DNA of 64,000 nucleotides, taken from contig NW_024726302.1 of assembly GCF_018991925.1 (NCBI RefSeq), positions 1-64,000 on the forward strand. Direction: 5' to 3'. Numbering within the stretch: the first letter of the stretch is position 1; every line of letters begins with the position of its first letter. The notes beneath the pieces are model-generated. The model did no database searches, was not told the DNA's origin, and was given only the letters and a program-made list of their open reading frames with translations. The translations under genes and the position numbers were made by a program. Source of the stretch: Homarus americanus. Its lineage: Eukaryota > Arthropoda > Malacostraca > Decapoda > Nephropidae. Below, piece by piece: positions 21,083 through 35,500 of this stretch.

Positions 21083-21345
21083 TACACATTGTTTTAGGTT
21101 AGGTTAGGTTATGCTAGGCCACGTTGGGTTAGATTAGGTTTACGTTAGGTTAGTTACTTTAGGTTAGGTTAGATTTATGCTTGGTTAAGTTAAGTTAAGT
21201 TAGGTTAGGTTAAGTTAGGGTTAGAGTATTCTAGGTTAAGTTAGGTTAGGTTAGAGTATTCTAGGTTAGGTTAGGTTAGAGTATTCTAGGTTGTTAGGTT
21301 TGGTTAGCATTAGGGTGCTTAATCATCAGGTGAAATAAGGTTTGG
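21083..21345 (-). repeat. TTAGG-type block ending in the inverted leader
   Basis: Degenerate AGGTTAGGTT repeats with three repeats of AGAGTATTCTAGGTTA (period ~30). It ends in TTAGGGTGCTTAATCATCAGGTGAAATAA. Read on the minus strand this is the same leader as at 2496, including the CCCTAATGCTAACC stretch after it. So this is the same family in reverse orientation. Confidence 0.85.
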
Positions 21346-21356
21346 TTAGGTTAGAC

Positions 21357-21535
21357 CAGGGCTCACCAAACTTTTTTTCACAGTGGGCCGGATAACTGAA
21401 AGAATGACGAGCGCGGGCCGCATAATCACTCTGTTCAATACTTGCAAGCCAGAACGAAAGCTCTGGTAACGTCAGAGCGTAGGCGAACACGAGCCGAAGG
21501 ACTTGATCGCCCGCGGGCCGTAGTTTGTGACCCTG
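21357..21535. mobile_element. hAT-like MITE, 179 bp
   Basis: Left end CAGGGCTCACCAAACTTTTT and the complement of the right end, CAGGGTCACAAACTACGGCC, form imperfect terminal inverted repeats. The CAGGG(G)T...AAACT and GGGCCG signature is typical of hAT-family ends. Flanks read GTTAGAC and GTTAGAG, a 7-bp near match compatible with a decayed 8-bp duplication inside TTAGG-type DNA. No transposase, so it is non-autonomous. Confidence 0.7.
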
Positions 21536-21545
21536 GTTAGAGTAA

Positions 21546-21886
21546 TTTTTTTGAGGCACTCCCTACATCGCTGTGTAAGGTGAAGCGCAGAAGCGTTTAC
21601 GGCGCCCAACAGGGAAGCATGCTAAGTTCATGCTTGCCTTTATGTCTCATGAGTTAAGGCGCAGAAGCCTGAAGAGTCAATGGTTTTTATGTTATTGGAA
21701 GCTCCAACAACTTGTCCCTGAATACGAATTCGCAACTTTCGACTTACAACAGGTACCTACTTTACTGCTAGGTGAACAGGGACTAATGGGGGCTAGGAAG
21801 TATGTCCAAACAACTTCCACCGGCCGGGATTGAACCCGTGACATCTTGCTCTCCAGGCAAGAGCGGTACCGTTCTACCACCAGCTC
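21546..21886 (-). mobile_element. tRNA-derived SINE (second family)
   Basis: The minus strand starts with a tRNA-like head at 21819-21886. It has a box A TGGTAGAACGG (21869-21879), a CTTGC/GCAAG anticodon stem with a 7-base loop, and box B GGTTCAATCCC (21826-21836). The T-stem and acceptor stem do not pair fully, so it is not a working tRNA gene. The body carries CACCTAGCAGTAAAGTAGGT and ends in GCCTCAAAAAAATTAC, an A-tail that directly abuts the hAT-like MITE. RNA polymerase III would transcribe such elements from boxes A and B. No sequence in common with the SINE at 49465 apart from the tRNA boxes. Confidence 0.68.
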
Positions 21887-21899
21887 CCCCGGTGTAATC

Positions 21900-22860
21900 T
21901 TGACGTGATCCTTATAGCTGAGTTAGGTTAGGTTACGATATAAATTTCTACACTCGCTTTATACCGCGATATACCTGGTCATTTAAATCCTCTCAGAGTA
22001 TGATGGAGTATGGTTATATCTCACGTTGGTTATATCAAGGTATACTATGCTCGTATCACCTGTTTCTCGCCACCTATGTACTGCCAAAGGTGAAAATTTG
22101 GCCTATTTATCAATTTTCACATTATCAGATCGATCGGTTTACCTGTACTGATTATATCGTTCATTATTGGACAAAAAACGATTATATCACCTGTCCATAT
22201 AACACGGTGACCTATTTTGTTATTATTATTTTTTAGTATAATTGTTTTTATTTGGGTAGGTTAGGTTGGCAGTGTGGGTAAGGTGGGATGTATAATATTC
22301 CCTTTTTTATCCACATTGAAGGGTAGGTTTGTGTTATGGTGGTTTATGGCAACACTGTCGTCATCATTCACCTGATTGGCAGCCTCACATCATGGTCTAC
22401 GATCACCGCTGTCTGATTTATGTGTAGTAATTTTCCTCTTTTTTTTCCATAATACTAATTTATTTCCCATGAAGGACAAGAAGTAAAGTTGTTTCTTAAT
22501 TCTTGGTTATTTATGTTAAACCTTAAACTACAGCAAGGAAACAAAGGAAATATTCAAAAACACTAAACAATTCGGCAATGATTGTTTAATAATACAACAG
22601 CCTTCAAGTTTGGGCTTCGTTTTCTGTACGATGAGGTCGGGTAATTGAAGGTCCTGATGATAATACTGTCAGCTTGCAGAGGTCGATAAATTGGTGATAA
22701 TGAGTAGTAAATCATGCACAAGTTATCCTTAAGGAGAGTGAGGGACCAGTTCAGAATGCAGCAGACGACCGCCTCCAGCGTACTGTATGATGGTGTTAAG
22801 GCCGGCGACTCAGGGGTAACCACACTAAACGCTCGAGCACATAGTGTTTGTCGCACCCTT
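21900..22860. other. Unique stretch, no confident gene
   Basis: AT-rich unique DNA with a GATTATATC phrase repeated loosely at 22010-22190. Two opposing frames of about 100 codons at 22563-23025 show no recognisable motif, and one of them runs into the satellite, so I do not call them. Confidence 0.4.
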
Positions 22861-22871
22861 TATGAAATGTT

Positions 22872-25800
22872 TTATACTAAAGGTATACAACTACACCTAC
22901 ACTACAGCTATACCTACACACTACACTATAGGTCTACAGCTACACCTACACACTACACTAGAGGTCTACAGTTACACCTACACACTACACTAGAGGTCTA
23001 CAGCTACACCTACACACTACACTGAGAGTCTGCAGCTACACCTACACACTATGCCAGTGATGCACGCTACACCTACACTGAGAGTACCGGCTACACCACA
23101 CACTACACTGAGGTCTGCAGCTACACACCTACACTAAGAGTACAGCTACACCTACACCACTACACAGAGGTCTGCAGCTACACCTGCACACTACACAGAG
23201 TCTGCAGCTACACCTACACTGAAGTCTGCAGCTACACCTACACACTACACTGAAAGTGCTGCAGCTGCACCTGCACGCTGCACTGGGGTGCCGTACACCT
23301 GCGCAGAGGTCTGCAGCTGCACCCTGCACGCTACGCTGAGGAGTCTGCAGCTGCACACTGCACTGGGGGTCTGCAGCTGCACTGCACGCTACACTGGGGT
23401 CTGCAGCTCACCTGCACACTACGCTGGGGGTCTGCAGCTGCACCTACACACTGCACTGGGGTGCGCAGTGCACCTACACACTACACTGAGGTCTGCAGCT
23501 ACACCTACACACCACTGGGGTCTGGCTACACTACACTACATAAGTGCCTACACCTACACACTACATAAGTCTGCACTTCACACCTACACACTACTTAGGG
23601 GTGCAGCTACCTACACCACACACCTACGCAGGGGTCGCAGCTGCACCTACACTACACTGAGAGTCTACAGCTACGCACACATGCTGGTGCTGCCGGCTAC
23701 ACCTACGCTAGGGTCTGCAGCTACACCTGCACACACCGCTGAGAATACCCACTACACGCTACGCGAGATGCAGCTACACCTGCACTGCACAGGGTCTGCA
23801 GCTACGCACTCTATGCCTGATGGTCTCCGCAGCGCCTGCACGCACGCTGAGGTCTGCAGCTGCCTGCACGCTGCACTGGGGTCTGCAGCTGCACGCTGCG
23901 CTGGGGGTGCTGCATGCGCCTGCACGCTGCACTGGGTCTGCCGGCTACGCCTATGCTGAGAGTCTGCAGCTACACACTATGCTAGAGGTCTGCAGCTACA
24001 CCACACTACACTGAGATGCTGGCTCACCTACACACACTATGCTAGAGTCTACAGCTACACACTGCTAAGTGCAGCTACACCTACACACTACACTGAGCGT
24101 CTACCTACACCTACACTGAGAGATCTACAGCTACACCTACACACTACACTAAGTCTCTGGCTACACACTACACTAAGGGTCTGCAGCTACACCCCACACT
24201 AAAGTGCTTACACACTATGCTGAGAGATGCAGCTACACCACACTACACTAAGTGCTGCAGCTACACCTACACACTACCTGAGGTCTGCAGCTGCACACTA
24301 CACTGAGAGCTGCAGCTGCACGCTACGCTGAGTGCTGCAGCTGCACCTGCACATACGCTGGGGTGCAGCTCACCTACACGCTGCGCCAGGGGTCTGCAGC
24401 TACACCTGCACTCCGCACTGGGTCTGCAGCTGCGCCTGCACACTGCGCCAGAGTCTGCAGCTACACCTGCACACTGTCTTCAGGTGCAGCTACACACTAC
24501 ACTGAGGTCTGCAGCTACCTACACACTATGCTAAGTCTGCGCTACACCTACACACTACACTAAGTCTGCAGCTACACCTACACACTACGCTAAGTCTGCA
24601 GCTACACCTACACACACTACGATTACACTACACTAGGTCTGCAGCTACACCTACACACTACACTGAGGTCTACATTACACCTACACACTACACTGAGGTT
24701 GCAGCTACACCTACACACCTGCACAATGAGTCTGCAGCTACACCTACACACTACACTGAGATGCTGCAGCTACACCTACACACTACACTGAGGTTGCAGC
24801 TACACCTGCACTACACTGAGGTCTCACCTCACACCTACACACTACACAATGGTCTGCTGCACCTCACACACTACACTGAGAGGTCTGCAATACCTACACA
24901 CTACACTGGGGTCTGCAGCTGCACCTACACACTCCACTGGGGTCTGCAGCTGCACCTACACACTACCTGAAGGTCTGCAGCTACACCTACACACTGCACT
25001 GAGGTCTGCATTACACACTACACTGAGATGCTGGCACACCTACACTACTGAGGTCTGCAGCTACTACACTGCACACTGCACCACTGGGGTCTGCAGCTGC
25101 ACCTGCACTACACTGGGGTGCATAATCCTACACTGGCTGGGGTCTGCAGCTGCCTGCACTGCGCTGGGGGTGCTGCAGCTGCACCTGCCAGGGTCTGCAG
25201 CTGCGTCACGCACCGCATGGGTCTGCAGCTGCGCACTGCGCTGGGGCTGCAGCTGCATGCACGCTGCGCTGGGGTCTGGCTGCGCCTGCGCTGCGCTGGG
25301 GTCTGCAATGCCTGCACGCTGCACTGGGGTCTGCGGCTACGCCTGCACGCCTGCACTGAGTCTGCAGCTACACCTGCACTACACTGAGCGTCTCTGGCTG
25401 AACCTACACACTACTGAAGATGCAGCTACCTACACTATGCTGAGCGTCTGCAGCTGCACCTACACGCTGAGGCCTGCAGCTGCGCTACGCTACACCACCG
25501 GGGTCTGCAGCTACACTACCACTACGGTGATGATTGCAGTACACCTACACACTACGCTGGGGTCTGCAGCTACACCTGCACACTACGCTGAAGTCTGCAG
25601 CTACCTACACGCACTGAACGTCTGCAGCGCAGCCTGCACTACGCTGAGAGGGTCTGCAGCCACCTGCACACTATGCACTGAAGTGCTGCAGCTGCACCTG
25701 CACGCTGGGGCTGGCTGCGCTACGACTGCACCTGTGCCGGGGGTCTGCAGCTGCACTGCACCTACGCTGGGGTCTGCAGCTACGCCTACACACTGCGGGG

Positions 25801-28800
25801 TCTGCAGCTACACCTGCACTACTGGGGTGCAGCTGTACACTGCGCTGGGTACGGTACGCCTGCTGCACTGAGTCTGCAGCTGCACTACACACTACGCAGG
25901 GGTGCTGCAGCTGCACCTGCACACAACTGGTCTGCATGCGCCGCATGCGCTGCAGGGGTACACCTGCACCACGCCACGCTGGGGTCTGCGGCTACGCCTG
26001 CACGCTGCACTGAGGTGCTGCAGCTACGCCATGCACTGCGCTGGGGTCTGCAGCTGCACCTGCACTGCGCTGGGGGTCTGCGGCTGCGCCTGCACGCTGC
26101 GCTGAGTCTGCTGGCTGCGCCTGCACGCTGCGCCGGGGGTCTCTGTGCACCGCACCGCCGGGTCTGCAGGCCTCGCCACCGCGCACGCGGGTCTGCGGCT
26201 GCGCTGCACCTACACTGGGGTGCTGCAGCTGCACCGCCTACACACTACACTGGGGTCTGCCTACACCTACACACTACACTGAGAGTCTGCAGCTATGCCT
26301 ACACACTACACTGAGGTCTGCACCTACCTACACACACTAGGGTCTGCAGCTGCCTACCACTGGGGTGCAGCTGCCTGCACTACACTGAGGGTCTGCACCT
26401 GCACCTGCACTACTGGGGTGCAGCTGCACCTGCACGCTGCGCAGGGTGCTGCGGCTGCGCCTGCACGCTGCGCTGGGGCGCTGCGGCTGCACCTGCACAC
26501 TGCACGCAGAATCGCTGCACCTGCACTGCTGGGGTCTGACTGCACTGCGCTGGGGTCTGCAGCTGCGCCTGCACGCTGCGCTGAGGTCTGCAGCTGCGCC
26601 TGCACACTGCACTGGGGCCTGGCTACGCCTGCACTGCGCGAGGTCTGCAGCTACACCTGCACTACTGCCAGGTCTGCAGCTACACCTGCACTGGGGTCTG
26701 CAGCTACCTACACACTACACTGAGGTCTGCACCTACACCTACACTGGGGTCTGCAGCTGCCTGCCGTCTGCAGCTACGCCAGGGTCTGCAGCTGCACCTG
26801 CACTGGGGGTCTGCAGCTGCACCTGCACACTGCACTGGGGTCGCGGCTACGCCTGCACGCACTGCACTGGAGGTGCTGCAGCTACGCCTGCACTGCGCTG
26901 GGGTCTGCTGCACCGCAACACTGGGGTCTGCAGCTGCCTGCACGCTGCGCTGGGGTCTGCAGCTGCACCTGCACACTGCGCTGGGGTCTGCGGCTGCACC
27001 TGCGCAGGGGTCTGGCTGCTGCACCAGTCTGCAGCTGCACCACCACACACCACAGTCTGCAGCTGCACCACTACACTGAGGTCTGCACACCTACACACAC
27101 TACACTGAGGGTCTGCAGCTGCAACCGCACTACACTAGGTGCAACACCTACACACTACACCTGAGGTGCAGCTGCACCTGCACACTACACTGAGGTCTGC
27201 TGAGTGCACCACTGGGGTCTGCAGCTGCACCTGCACACTACACTGAGGGTCTGCAGCTGCACCTGCACACTACACTGGGGTCTGCAGCTGCACCTGCACT
27301 GAGGGTCTGCAGCTGCACCTACACACTACACTGGGGTCTGCAGCTGCACCTACACTACCACTGAGATGCATGCACCTACACACTGCACTGAGGTCTGCAG
27401 CTGCACTGACACTACACTGAGGGTCTGCAGCTGCACCTGCATAGGGTCTGCAGATACCTACACACTACTGGGGTCTGGCTGCACCTGCACACTACGCTGG
27501 GGTCTGCAGCTACCTGCACTACACTGAGGATGCTGCAGCTACACCTGCACTGAGCTGCAGCTACACCTACACACTACACTGAGATGCTGCAGCCACCTAC
27601 GCACTGCTGAGGGGTCTGCAGCTACCTGCACTACGCAGGTGTGCGACTGCACCTACTGCACTGGGGTGCTGCAGCTGCACCCCACACTGCACTGGGGTCT
27701 GCAGCTACGCCACACGCTACTGGGGTCGCGGCTGTGCCTGCACTGCACTGGGGTGCAGCTGCACCTGCACTACTGAGGGGTCTGCAGCTGCACCTGCACT
27801 GCACTGGGGTCGCGGCTGCACCTGCACTGCACTGGGGTCTGCAGCTGCACCTGCGCTGGGTCTGCGGCTACGCCTGCACGCTGCGCTGGGGTGCGCATGC
27901 ACCTACACGCACTGGGGTCGCTGGCTGCACCTGCTGCACTGGGGTGTTGCAGCTACACCTACACACTACACTGATGCCTACACCTACACACTACACTGAG
28001 AGGTCTGCAGCTACACTACACTAGAGGTCTGCAGCTACACTGCACACTAATGAGGTCTGCAGCTGCACCTACACACTACACTGAGGTGCGCAGCTGCACC
28101 TGCACACTACGCTGGGCGTCTGCAGCTGCACCACTACGCAGGGGTGCAGCTGCGCCACACTTGCTGGTGGTCTGCACTACGCCTACGCTACACTGGGGTC
28201 TGAACGCACTGCACTGAGAGGTGCTGCAGCTGCACCTACACACTACTGGGGTCTGCAGCTGCACCAGCACGCTGCACTGGGGTGCTGCAGCTACGCCCAT
28301 GCGCTACGCACTGGGTTTCACACCTGCACACTACGCTGGGGTCTGCAGCTGCGCCTGCACGCTGCACTGGGGTCTGGCTGCACCTGCACACTACACTGAA
28401 GGTCTGCAGCTACACCTGCACTGCAGCGTCTGCAGCTGCACCTACACACTACACTAGAGGCCTGCAGCTACGCTGCACTACACCTATGCAGTGAGTGCTG
28501 CAGCTACACTACACCTACACTACGTGGTGGTCGCAGCTACACCTGCACTGAGATGCCAGCTGCACCTGCACACTGCTGGGGTCTGCAGCTGCACCTACAC
28601 GCACTAGGGTCGCGGCTACGCCTGCACTGCACTGGGGTGGCCTGCACACTGCAGTGGTGGTCTGCAGCTGCACCACGCTGCGCTGGGGTGCTGCAGCTGC
28701 GCCTGCACTGCACTGGGGTCCTGCAGCTGCGCCTGCACGCTGCGCTGGGGTCTGCGGCTGCGCCTACACGCTGCACTGGGGTCCGACGACTGCACCTACA

Positions 28801-31800
28801 CACTGGGGTCTGCAGCTACACTACTACACTGAGGTCTGCAGCTACACCTACACACTACACTGAGAGTCTGCAGCTACACCTACACACTACACTGAGTCTG
28901 CCTACACCTACACACACTACACTGAGGTCTGCAGCTACACCTACACACTGAGATGCAGCTGCACCTGCACACTGCACTGAGGTGCTGCAGCTGCATGCAC
29001 TACACCTGTACCAGTGGTCTGCAGCTACACTGCACCTACACACTACCAGTGAGGGTCTGCATCACCTACACGCTGCACACTGGGGTCTGCAGCTACACCT
29101 ACACACTACACTGAGGGTCTGCTGTGCAGCTACACACACTGCTGACGGTCTCTGACTGCCTACACACTGCACTGGGGGTCTGCAGCTGCACCTGCACACT
29201 ACTGATGGTCTGGCGCTACACCTCACACACTACACTGAGGTGCAGCTACACCTACCTGTCAGTCTGCACCACCTACACACTACACTAAAGTCTGCAGCTA
29301 CCTACACACCACTGAGGTCTACAGCTGCACCTACACACTACACTGAGAGTCTGCAGCTACACCTACACACTACACCCATGTCTGCAGCTACACCTACACT
29401 ACACAAAAGTCTGCAGCTACACCTACACACTACACTTCATGTCTACACCTACACCTACACTACACACAATAGTCTGCAGCTACACCTCACACACTACACT
29501 AAGTCCTTATGCACCTACACACTACACTGAGGTCGCAGCTACACCTACACACTACACACTATGGGTCTGCAGCTACACCCACACACTACACTAGATGTCT
29601 ACCTACACCTACACACTACACTGAGCTGCAGCTGCACCTACACACTACACTGGGTCTGCAGCTACACCTGCACACACACTGCACAGAGTCTGCCAGCTAC
29701 ACCTACACACTGCAGCCTGGGTCTGCAGCTGCACCTGCACACTACTGGGGTCTACAGCTACACCTACACACTACACTGAGGTCTGCAGCTACACCTACAC
29801 ACTGCACAATGGTCTGCAGCTACACCTACACACTACGCAGGGGCAACAGCTGCACCCTGCACTGGAGTCAGCAGCTGCACCTACACGCTGCACTGAGGTG
29901 CTGCAGCACACTACGCAGGGTGTGCAGCTGCACCTACACGCCACTGGGGGTCTGCAGCTGCACCTGCACTGCGCCAGGGGTCTGCAGCTGCGCCTGCACT
30001 GCGCTGGGGGCTGCGGCTGCACCACGCACTGCGCTGGGGTCTGCAGCTACACCTGCACGCTACGCTGGGGTCTGCAGCTGCACGCTACACTGGGGTCTGC
30101 AGCTACTCCTACACACTACGCTGGGGTGCTCAGCTACACCTACACACTACACTGGGTTCTGGCTACACACACACTACACTGAGATGCAGCTACACCTACA
30201 CTGCACTGAGGTCTGCAGCTACACCTACACACTACACTGAGGTCTGCAGCTACACCTACACACTATGCTGAGGTCTGCAGCTACACTGCACTGAGGGGTC
30301 TGCAGCTACACCTACACACTGCACTGGGGTCTGCAGCTGCACCTACACACTGCACAATGGTCTGCAGCTGCACACTGCGCTGGGGTCTGCAGCTGCGCCA
30401 CACACTACACTGGGGTCTGCAGCTGCACCTGCACACTGCGCTGAGGGTGCGCAGCTGCACCTGCACACTACCTGAGGGTGCAGCTGCACCTGCACTACAC
30501 TGGGGGTCTGTCACCTGCCGCACTGCACTGGAGGTCTGCAGCTGCACCTACACACTCACACTAAGAGATGCAGCTACACCTACACACTACACTGAGAGTC
30601 TGCAGCTACACCTACACACTACACTGAGAGAGTGCCATGCTTACCACACACTACACTGAGAGTCTGCCTACTGCCTACACACTACTAGGCGTGCAGCTAC
30701 TGCATGGCCGCAGGAATGCACCTAATGCATCTGCACCTACACTACACTGAGGGTGCAGCTACACCTACACACTACGCTGGGGTCTGCAGCTGCACCTGCA
30801 CGCCACTGGGGTCTGCAGCTACACCTACACTGGGGTGCAGCTGCATCCACTGCACTATGGGTCTGCAGCTGCGCACCACCGGTCTGCAGCTGCATCACAC
30901 ACTGCACTGGGGTCTGCAGCTGCACCTCACGCACTGGGGTCTGCAGCTGCGCCTGCACTGCACTGGGGTCTGCCTGCACTACACACTACGCACAGGGTCT
31001 GCAGCTACACCTACACACTACGCAGAGGTCTGCAGCTGCCCTACACACTACACTAGGGTCTGCAGCTACGCCTACACGCCTACTGGGGTCTGCAGCCACC
31101 TACACACTGCACTGAGACCTGCAGCTACGCTGGCTACACCTGTGCAGAGGTGCTGCAGCACCACTACACACTACGCTGGGGTCGCTGCACCTGCACACTG
31201 CACTGGGGTCTGCAGCTGCACCTACACACTGCACTGGGGGTCACCACCTGCACTGGGCGTCTGCAGCTGCACCTGCACGCACTGGGGTCTGCAGCTACAC
31301 CTGCACGCACTCTTCAGATGCTGCAGCTGCACCTGCACGCACTACACTGGGGCCTGCAGCTGCGACGGCTGCACCTGTGCCGGGGTCTGCGGCTGCCGCC
31401 TACACGCACTGGGGTCTGCAGCTACGCCTACACACTGCGCTGGGGTCTGCAGATGCACCTACACTGGGGTGCCAGCTACCTACACTACGCGGGGTCTGGT
31501 GCACCTACACGCACCGCTGGTCGTAGCTACACCTGCACGCCTGCTGCGTGCAGCTACGCCTACACACTGCACTGAGGTGCTGCAACTGCACACGCTGCAC
31601 TGGTCTGCAACTACCACACTACACTGGGGTCTCTGGCTGCACCTGCACAGCTGCACTGGGGTCTCTCAGCTGCGCCTATGCGCTGGGGTCCTGCAGCTGC
31701 ACCCTGCACGCTACCTGGGGTCGCCAGCTGCACCTACACGCCGCAGAGATCTTTCTGGCTTACACTACACTGAAGATGCTGCAGCTACACCTACACACTA

Positions 31801-32200
31801 CACTGAGTCTGCAGCTACACCTACTACACTGAGGGTCTGTCACTGAGATGCCTCTACCTACACTACGCAGGGTCTGCACCTGCACCTGCACACTGGGGTC
31901 TGCAGCTACACCTCACACACTGCACTGAGGTCTGCACCTACACACTACACTGGAGGTCTGCAGCTACGCCTACACGCCACGCTGGGGTGCACTGCACCTG
32001 CACTGCACTGGGGTGCTGCTGCCTGCACTGGGGTGCGCTACGCCTGCACTGGGGTCTGCAGCTGCACCTGCACTGCACTGGGGGGCTACGGCTGCGCCGC
32101 ACTGCGCTGGGGATCGCCAGCGCACACGCTGCTGGGGTGCTGCGGCTACGCACTGCACTGGGGGTCACAGCTGCGCCTGCACTGCACTGGGGGTCAGCCT
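22872..32200. repeat. 23-kb satellite, block 1: ~31-bp unit, GTCTGCAGCT type
   Basis: About 280-300 copies of a ~31-bp unit. At the left edge it reads GAGGTCTACAGCTACACCTA plus CACACTACACTA. Inside, GTCTGCAG (a PstI site) is nearly fixed. Units range from A-rich forms (CTACACTGAGG, CACCTACACAC) to fully G-substituted forms (CTGCGCTGGGG, CGCCTGCACGC), the latter densest at about 25.0-27.9 and 28.5-32.2 kb. Deletions of one to a few bases are frequent. Long open frames rich in Leu-His-Thr or Gln-Cys are repeat artefacts. Confidence 0.95.
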
Positions 32201-32520
32201 GCACCTGCACACTACATAGAGGTCTACAGCTACACCTACACACTACACTGGAGATCGCATCTACACCACACTGGTCTCTACACCTACACACTACACTGGA
32301 GGTCTACAGCTACACCTACACACTACACTAGAGGTCTAGCAGCTACACCCACACACTACACCAGAGGCCTGCACCCACACCTACACACTACACTAGAGGT
32401 CTACAGCTACACCTACACACTACACTAGAGGTCTACAGCTACACCTACACACTACACTAGAGGTCTACAGCTACACCTACACACTACACTAGAGGTCTAC
32501 AGCTACACCTACACACCACA
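32201..32520. repeat. 23-kb satellite, clean junction zone
   Basis: About eight nearly uniform units of the ancestral-looking form (CTACACTAGAGGTCTACAGC, TACACCTACACA). They match the left-edge units at 22.88-23.0 kb. This is the turning point between the two substitution patterns. Confidence 0.85.
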
Positions 32521-35500
32521 CCAGAGGTTCACACATCTCACACACACACTCAGAGGTCCACAGCTACCTACACACTCCACACCTGGAAGTCTACAGACAC
32601 ACCCACACACACACGGGGTGGCCCACAGCCACACCCACACCAGAGGTCTGCCACACCCACACACTACACCAGAGGTCTACAGCACACCCACACACCACAC
32701 CAGAGGTCTACAGCCACCCCACACACCACACTCAGAGGCTCAGCCACACCCACACACTCACACTAGAGGTCTACAGCACCTACACACTACACACAGAGGT
32801 CTACAGCTACCCTACACACTACACCAGTAGCCACACCTACACACCACACCTAGAGGCTCAGCCACACCTACACACTACACTAGAGGTCTACAGCACACCC
32901 ACACACCACACTAGAGGTCACAGCCACACCTACACACCACACCAGAGGCTCCAGCCACACCCCACACACACTACACACTGAGGTCTACAGCCACACCCAC
33001 ACACTACACCACAGAGGTCCACAGCCACACCCACACACCACACCAGAGGTCCACAGCCACACCCACACACCACACCATAGAGGTCCACAGCACCCACACA
33101 CTACACTCAGGAGGTCTACAGCCACACCCACACACTCACACTAGAGGTCTACACCACACCCACACACTACACCAGAGGTCCAGCCACACCTACACACTAC
33201 ACTAGAGGTCTACAGCTACACCCACACCACACCAGAGGTTCAGCTACACCCACACACCACACTAGAGGTCTACAGCCACACCCACACTACACTAGAGGTC
33301 TACAGCTACACCCCACACACCACACTGAGGGTCCACAGCTACACCACACACCCACACTAGAGGTCTACAGCCACACCCACACACTCACAGAGGTCTCACA
33401 GCTACACCCACACTCAACTAGAGGTCTGCCACACCTCACACACCACACCAGAGGTCCACAGCCACACCCACACACCACACCAGAGGTCTACAGCCACACC
33501 CACACACCACACCAGAGAGCTCACAGCCACACCCACACACCACACCAGGCGTCCACACACACCCACACACTACACTAGAGGCTCACACACCTACACACCA
33601 CAATGGAGGCCACAGCCACACCCACACACATACCAGAGGTCCACAGCTACACCCCACACATCAAGGCCCACAGCAACACCCACACACTCACACTGAGGTC
33701 CACAGCTACACCTACACACACACTAGAGGCCTGCTACACCCCACACACCACACTAGAGGTCTACAGCCACACCTACACACTACACTAGAGGTCCACAGCT
33801 ACACCTACACACTACACTAGAGGTCTACAGCTACACCTACACACTAGACTCAAGGACACACACTACCTGAGGTCCACCACAGCCACACCCACACACCACA
33901 CCAGGGTCTACAGCCACACCCCACACATCACACTGAGGTCTACAGCCACACCCACACACCACACTCAGAGGTCTACACACACCTACACACTCACACTAGA
34001 GGTCTACAGCCACACCCACACACTACACCAGAGGTCTACAGCCACACCCACACACTACACTAGAGGTCTACAGCACACCCACACACTACACTAGAGGGGT
34101 TCACAGCCACACTCCAACCCCACACAGAGGTCTACAGCCACACCCACACACCACACTAGAGGTCTACAGCCACACCTACACACTACAACTAGAGGTCTAA
34201 GCCACACCCACACACTACACTAGAGGTCTACAGCCACACCCACACACTACACCAGAGGTCTACAGCCACACCTCCACACTACACTAGATGCTCCAGCACC
34301 CACACACTACACTCAGAAGTCTACAGCTACACCACACACCACTATACTAGAGGTCCACAGCCACACCCACACTACAGAGGTCTACAGCCACACCCACACC
34401 ACCAGAGGTCTGCCAGCCACACACCACACCAGAGGTCCACAGCCACACCCACACACACACTAGAGGTCTACAGCCACACCTACACACTACACTAGAGGTC
34501 ACAGCTACACCCACACACACTAGAGGTCCACAGCTACACTCCCACACACTACAGGTCCACAGCCACACTCACAACTACACTAGAGGTCTACAGCAACCCA
34601 CACACTCACACTAGAGGCTCACAGCCACACCACACACTCACACTAGAGGTCTACAGCTACACCTACACACCACACTAGAGGTCACAGCCACACCTACACA
34701 CTACACTAGAGGTCTACAGCTAACTCACACCTCAGAGGTCCACAGCCACACCTACACACTGCACTATACAGGCCACACCCACACACACCACACCAGAGGC
34801 TCACAGCCACACCCACACCACACCAGAGGTCTACAGCCACACCACACACTACACTCAGAGGTCTACAGCCACACCTACACACCACACCAGGAGGTCTACA
34901 GCCACACCTCACACACCACACCAGGAGGCCCACACACACCACACTGGAGTGGTCTACAGCCACACCTACACACCACACCAGAGGTCCAACAGCCACACCC
35001 ACACACTACACCAGAGGTCTACAGCCACACCCTACACACTACACCAGAGGTCCACAGCTACACCCACCACCACACTAGAGAGGTCTACAGCAACACCTAC
35101 ACACTACACTAGAGGTCTACAGCCACACACCTACACACTACACCAGAGGTCTACAGCCACACCCCACACCACACCAGAGGTCGACACACACACTCACACC
35201 AGAGGCTCAAGACATAACCCTACACACTACCAAGAGGTCTACAGCCACACCCACACACCACACTCAGAGGTCTGCACACACCCACACACCACACCAGAGC
35301 TCCACAGCTACACCCACACACTCAGAAGTGCACACCACACACTATACCAGAGGTCCACAGCCACACCACCACACCAGAGGTCCACAGCTACACCTCACAC
35401 ACTCAGGAGGTCTACAGCCACACACTACACTAGAGGTCTACAGCTACACCACACACTCACACTCAGAGGTCTACAGCTACACCCACACACTCACACTAGA

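Noticed and set aside
21326..21559. 77-codon minus-strand frame
   Set aside because: It spans the hAT-like MITE and its flanks and has no independent support.
21819..21886. Functional tRNA gene on the minus strand
   Set aside because: Acceptor and T-stems are mismatched; it continues into a SINE body with an A-tail.
22563..22856. Opposed frames of about 100 codons next to the satellite edge
   Set aside because: Neither has a recognisable motif, and the plus-strand frame reads into the satellite.
22714..32428. Many open frames of 60-380 codons
   Set aside because: All follow the 31-bp satellite; residue composition (Leu-His-Thr, Gln-Cys) repeats with the unit.
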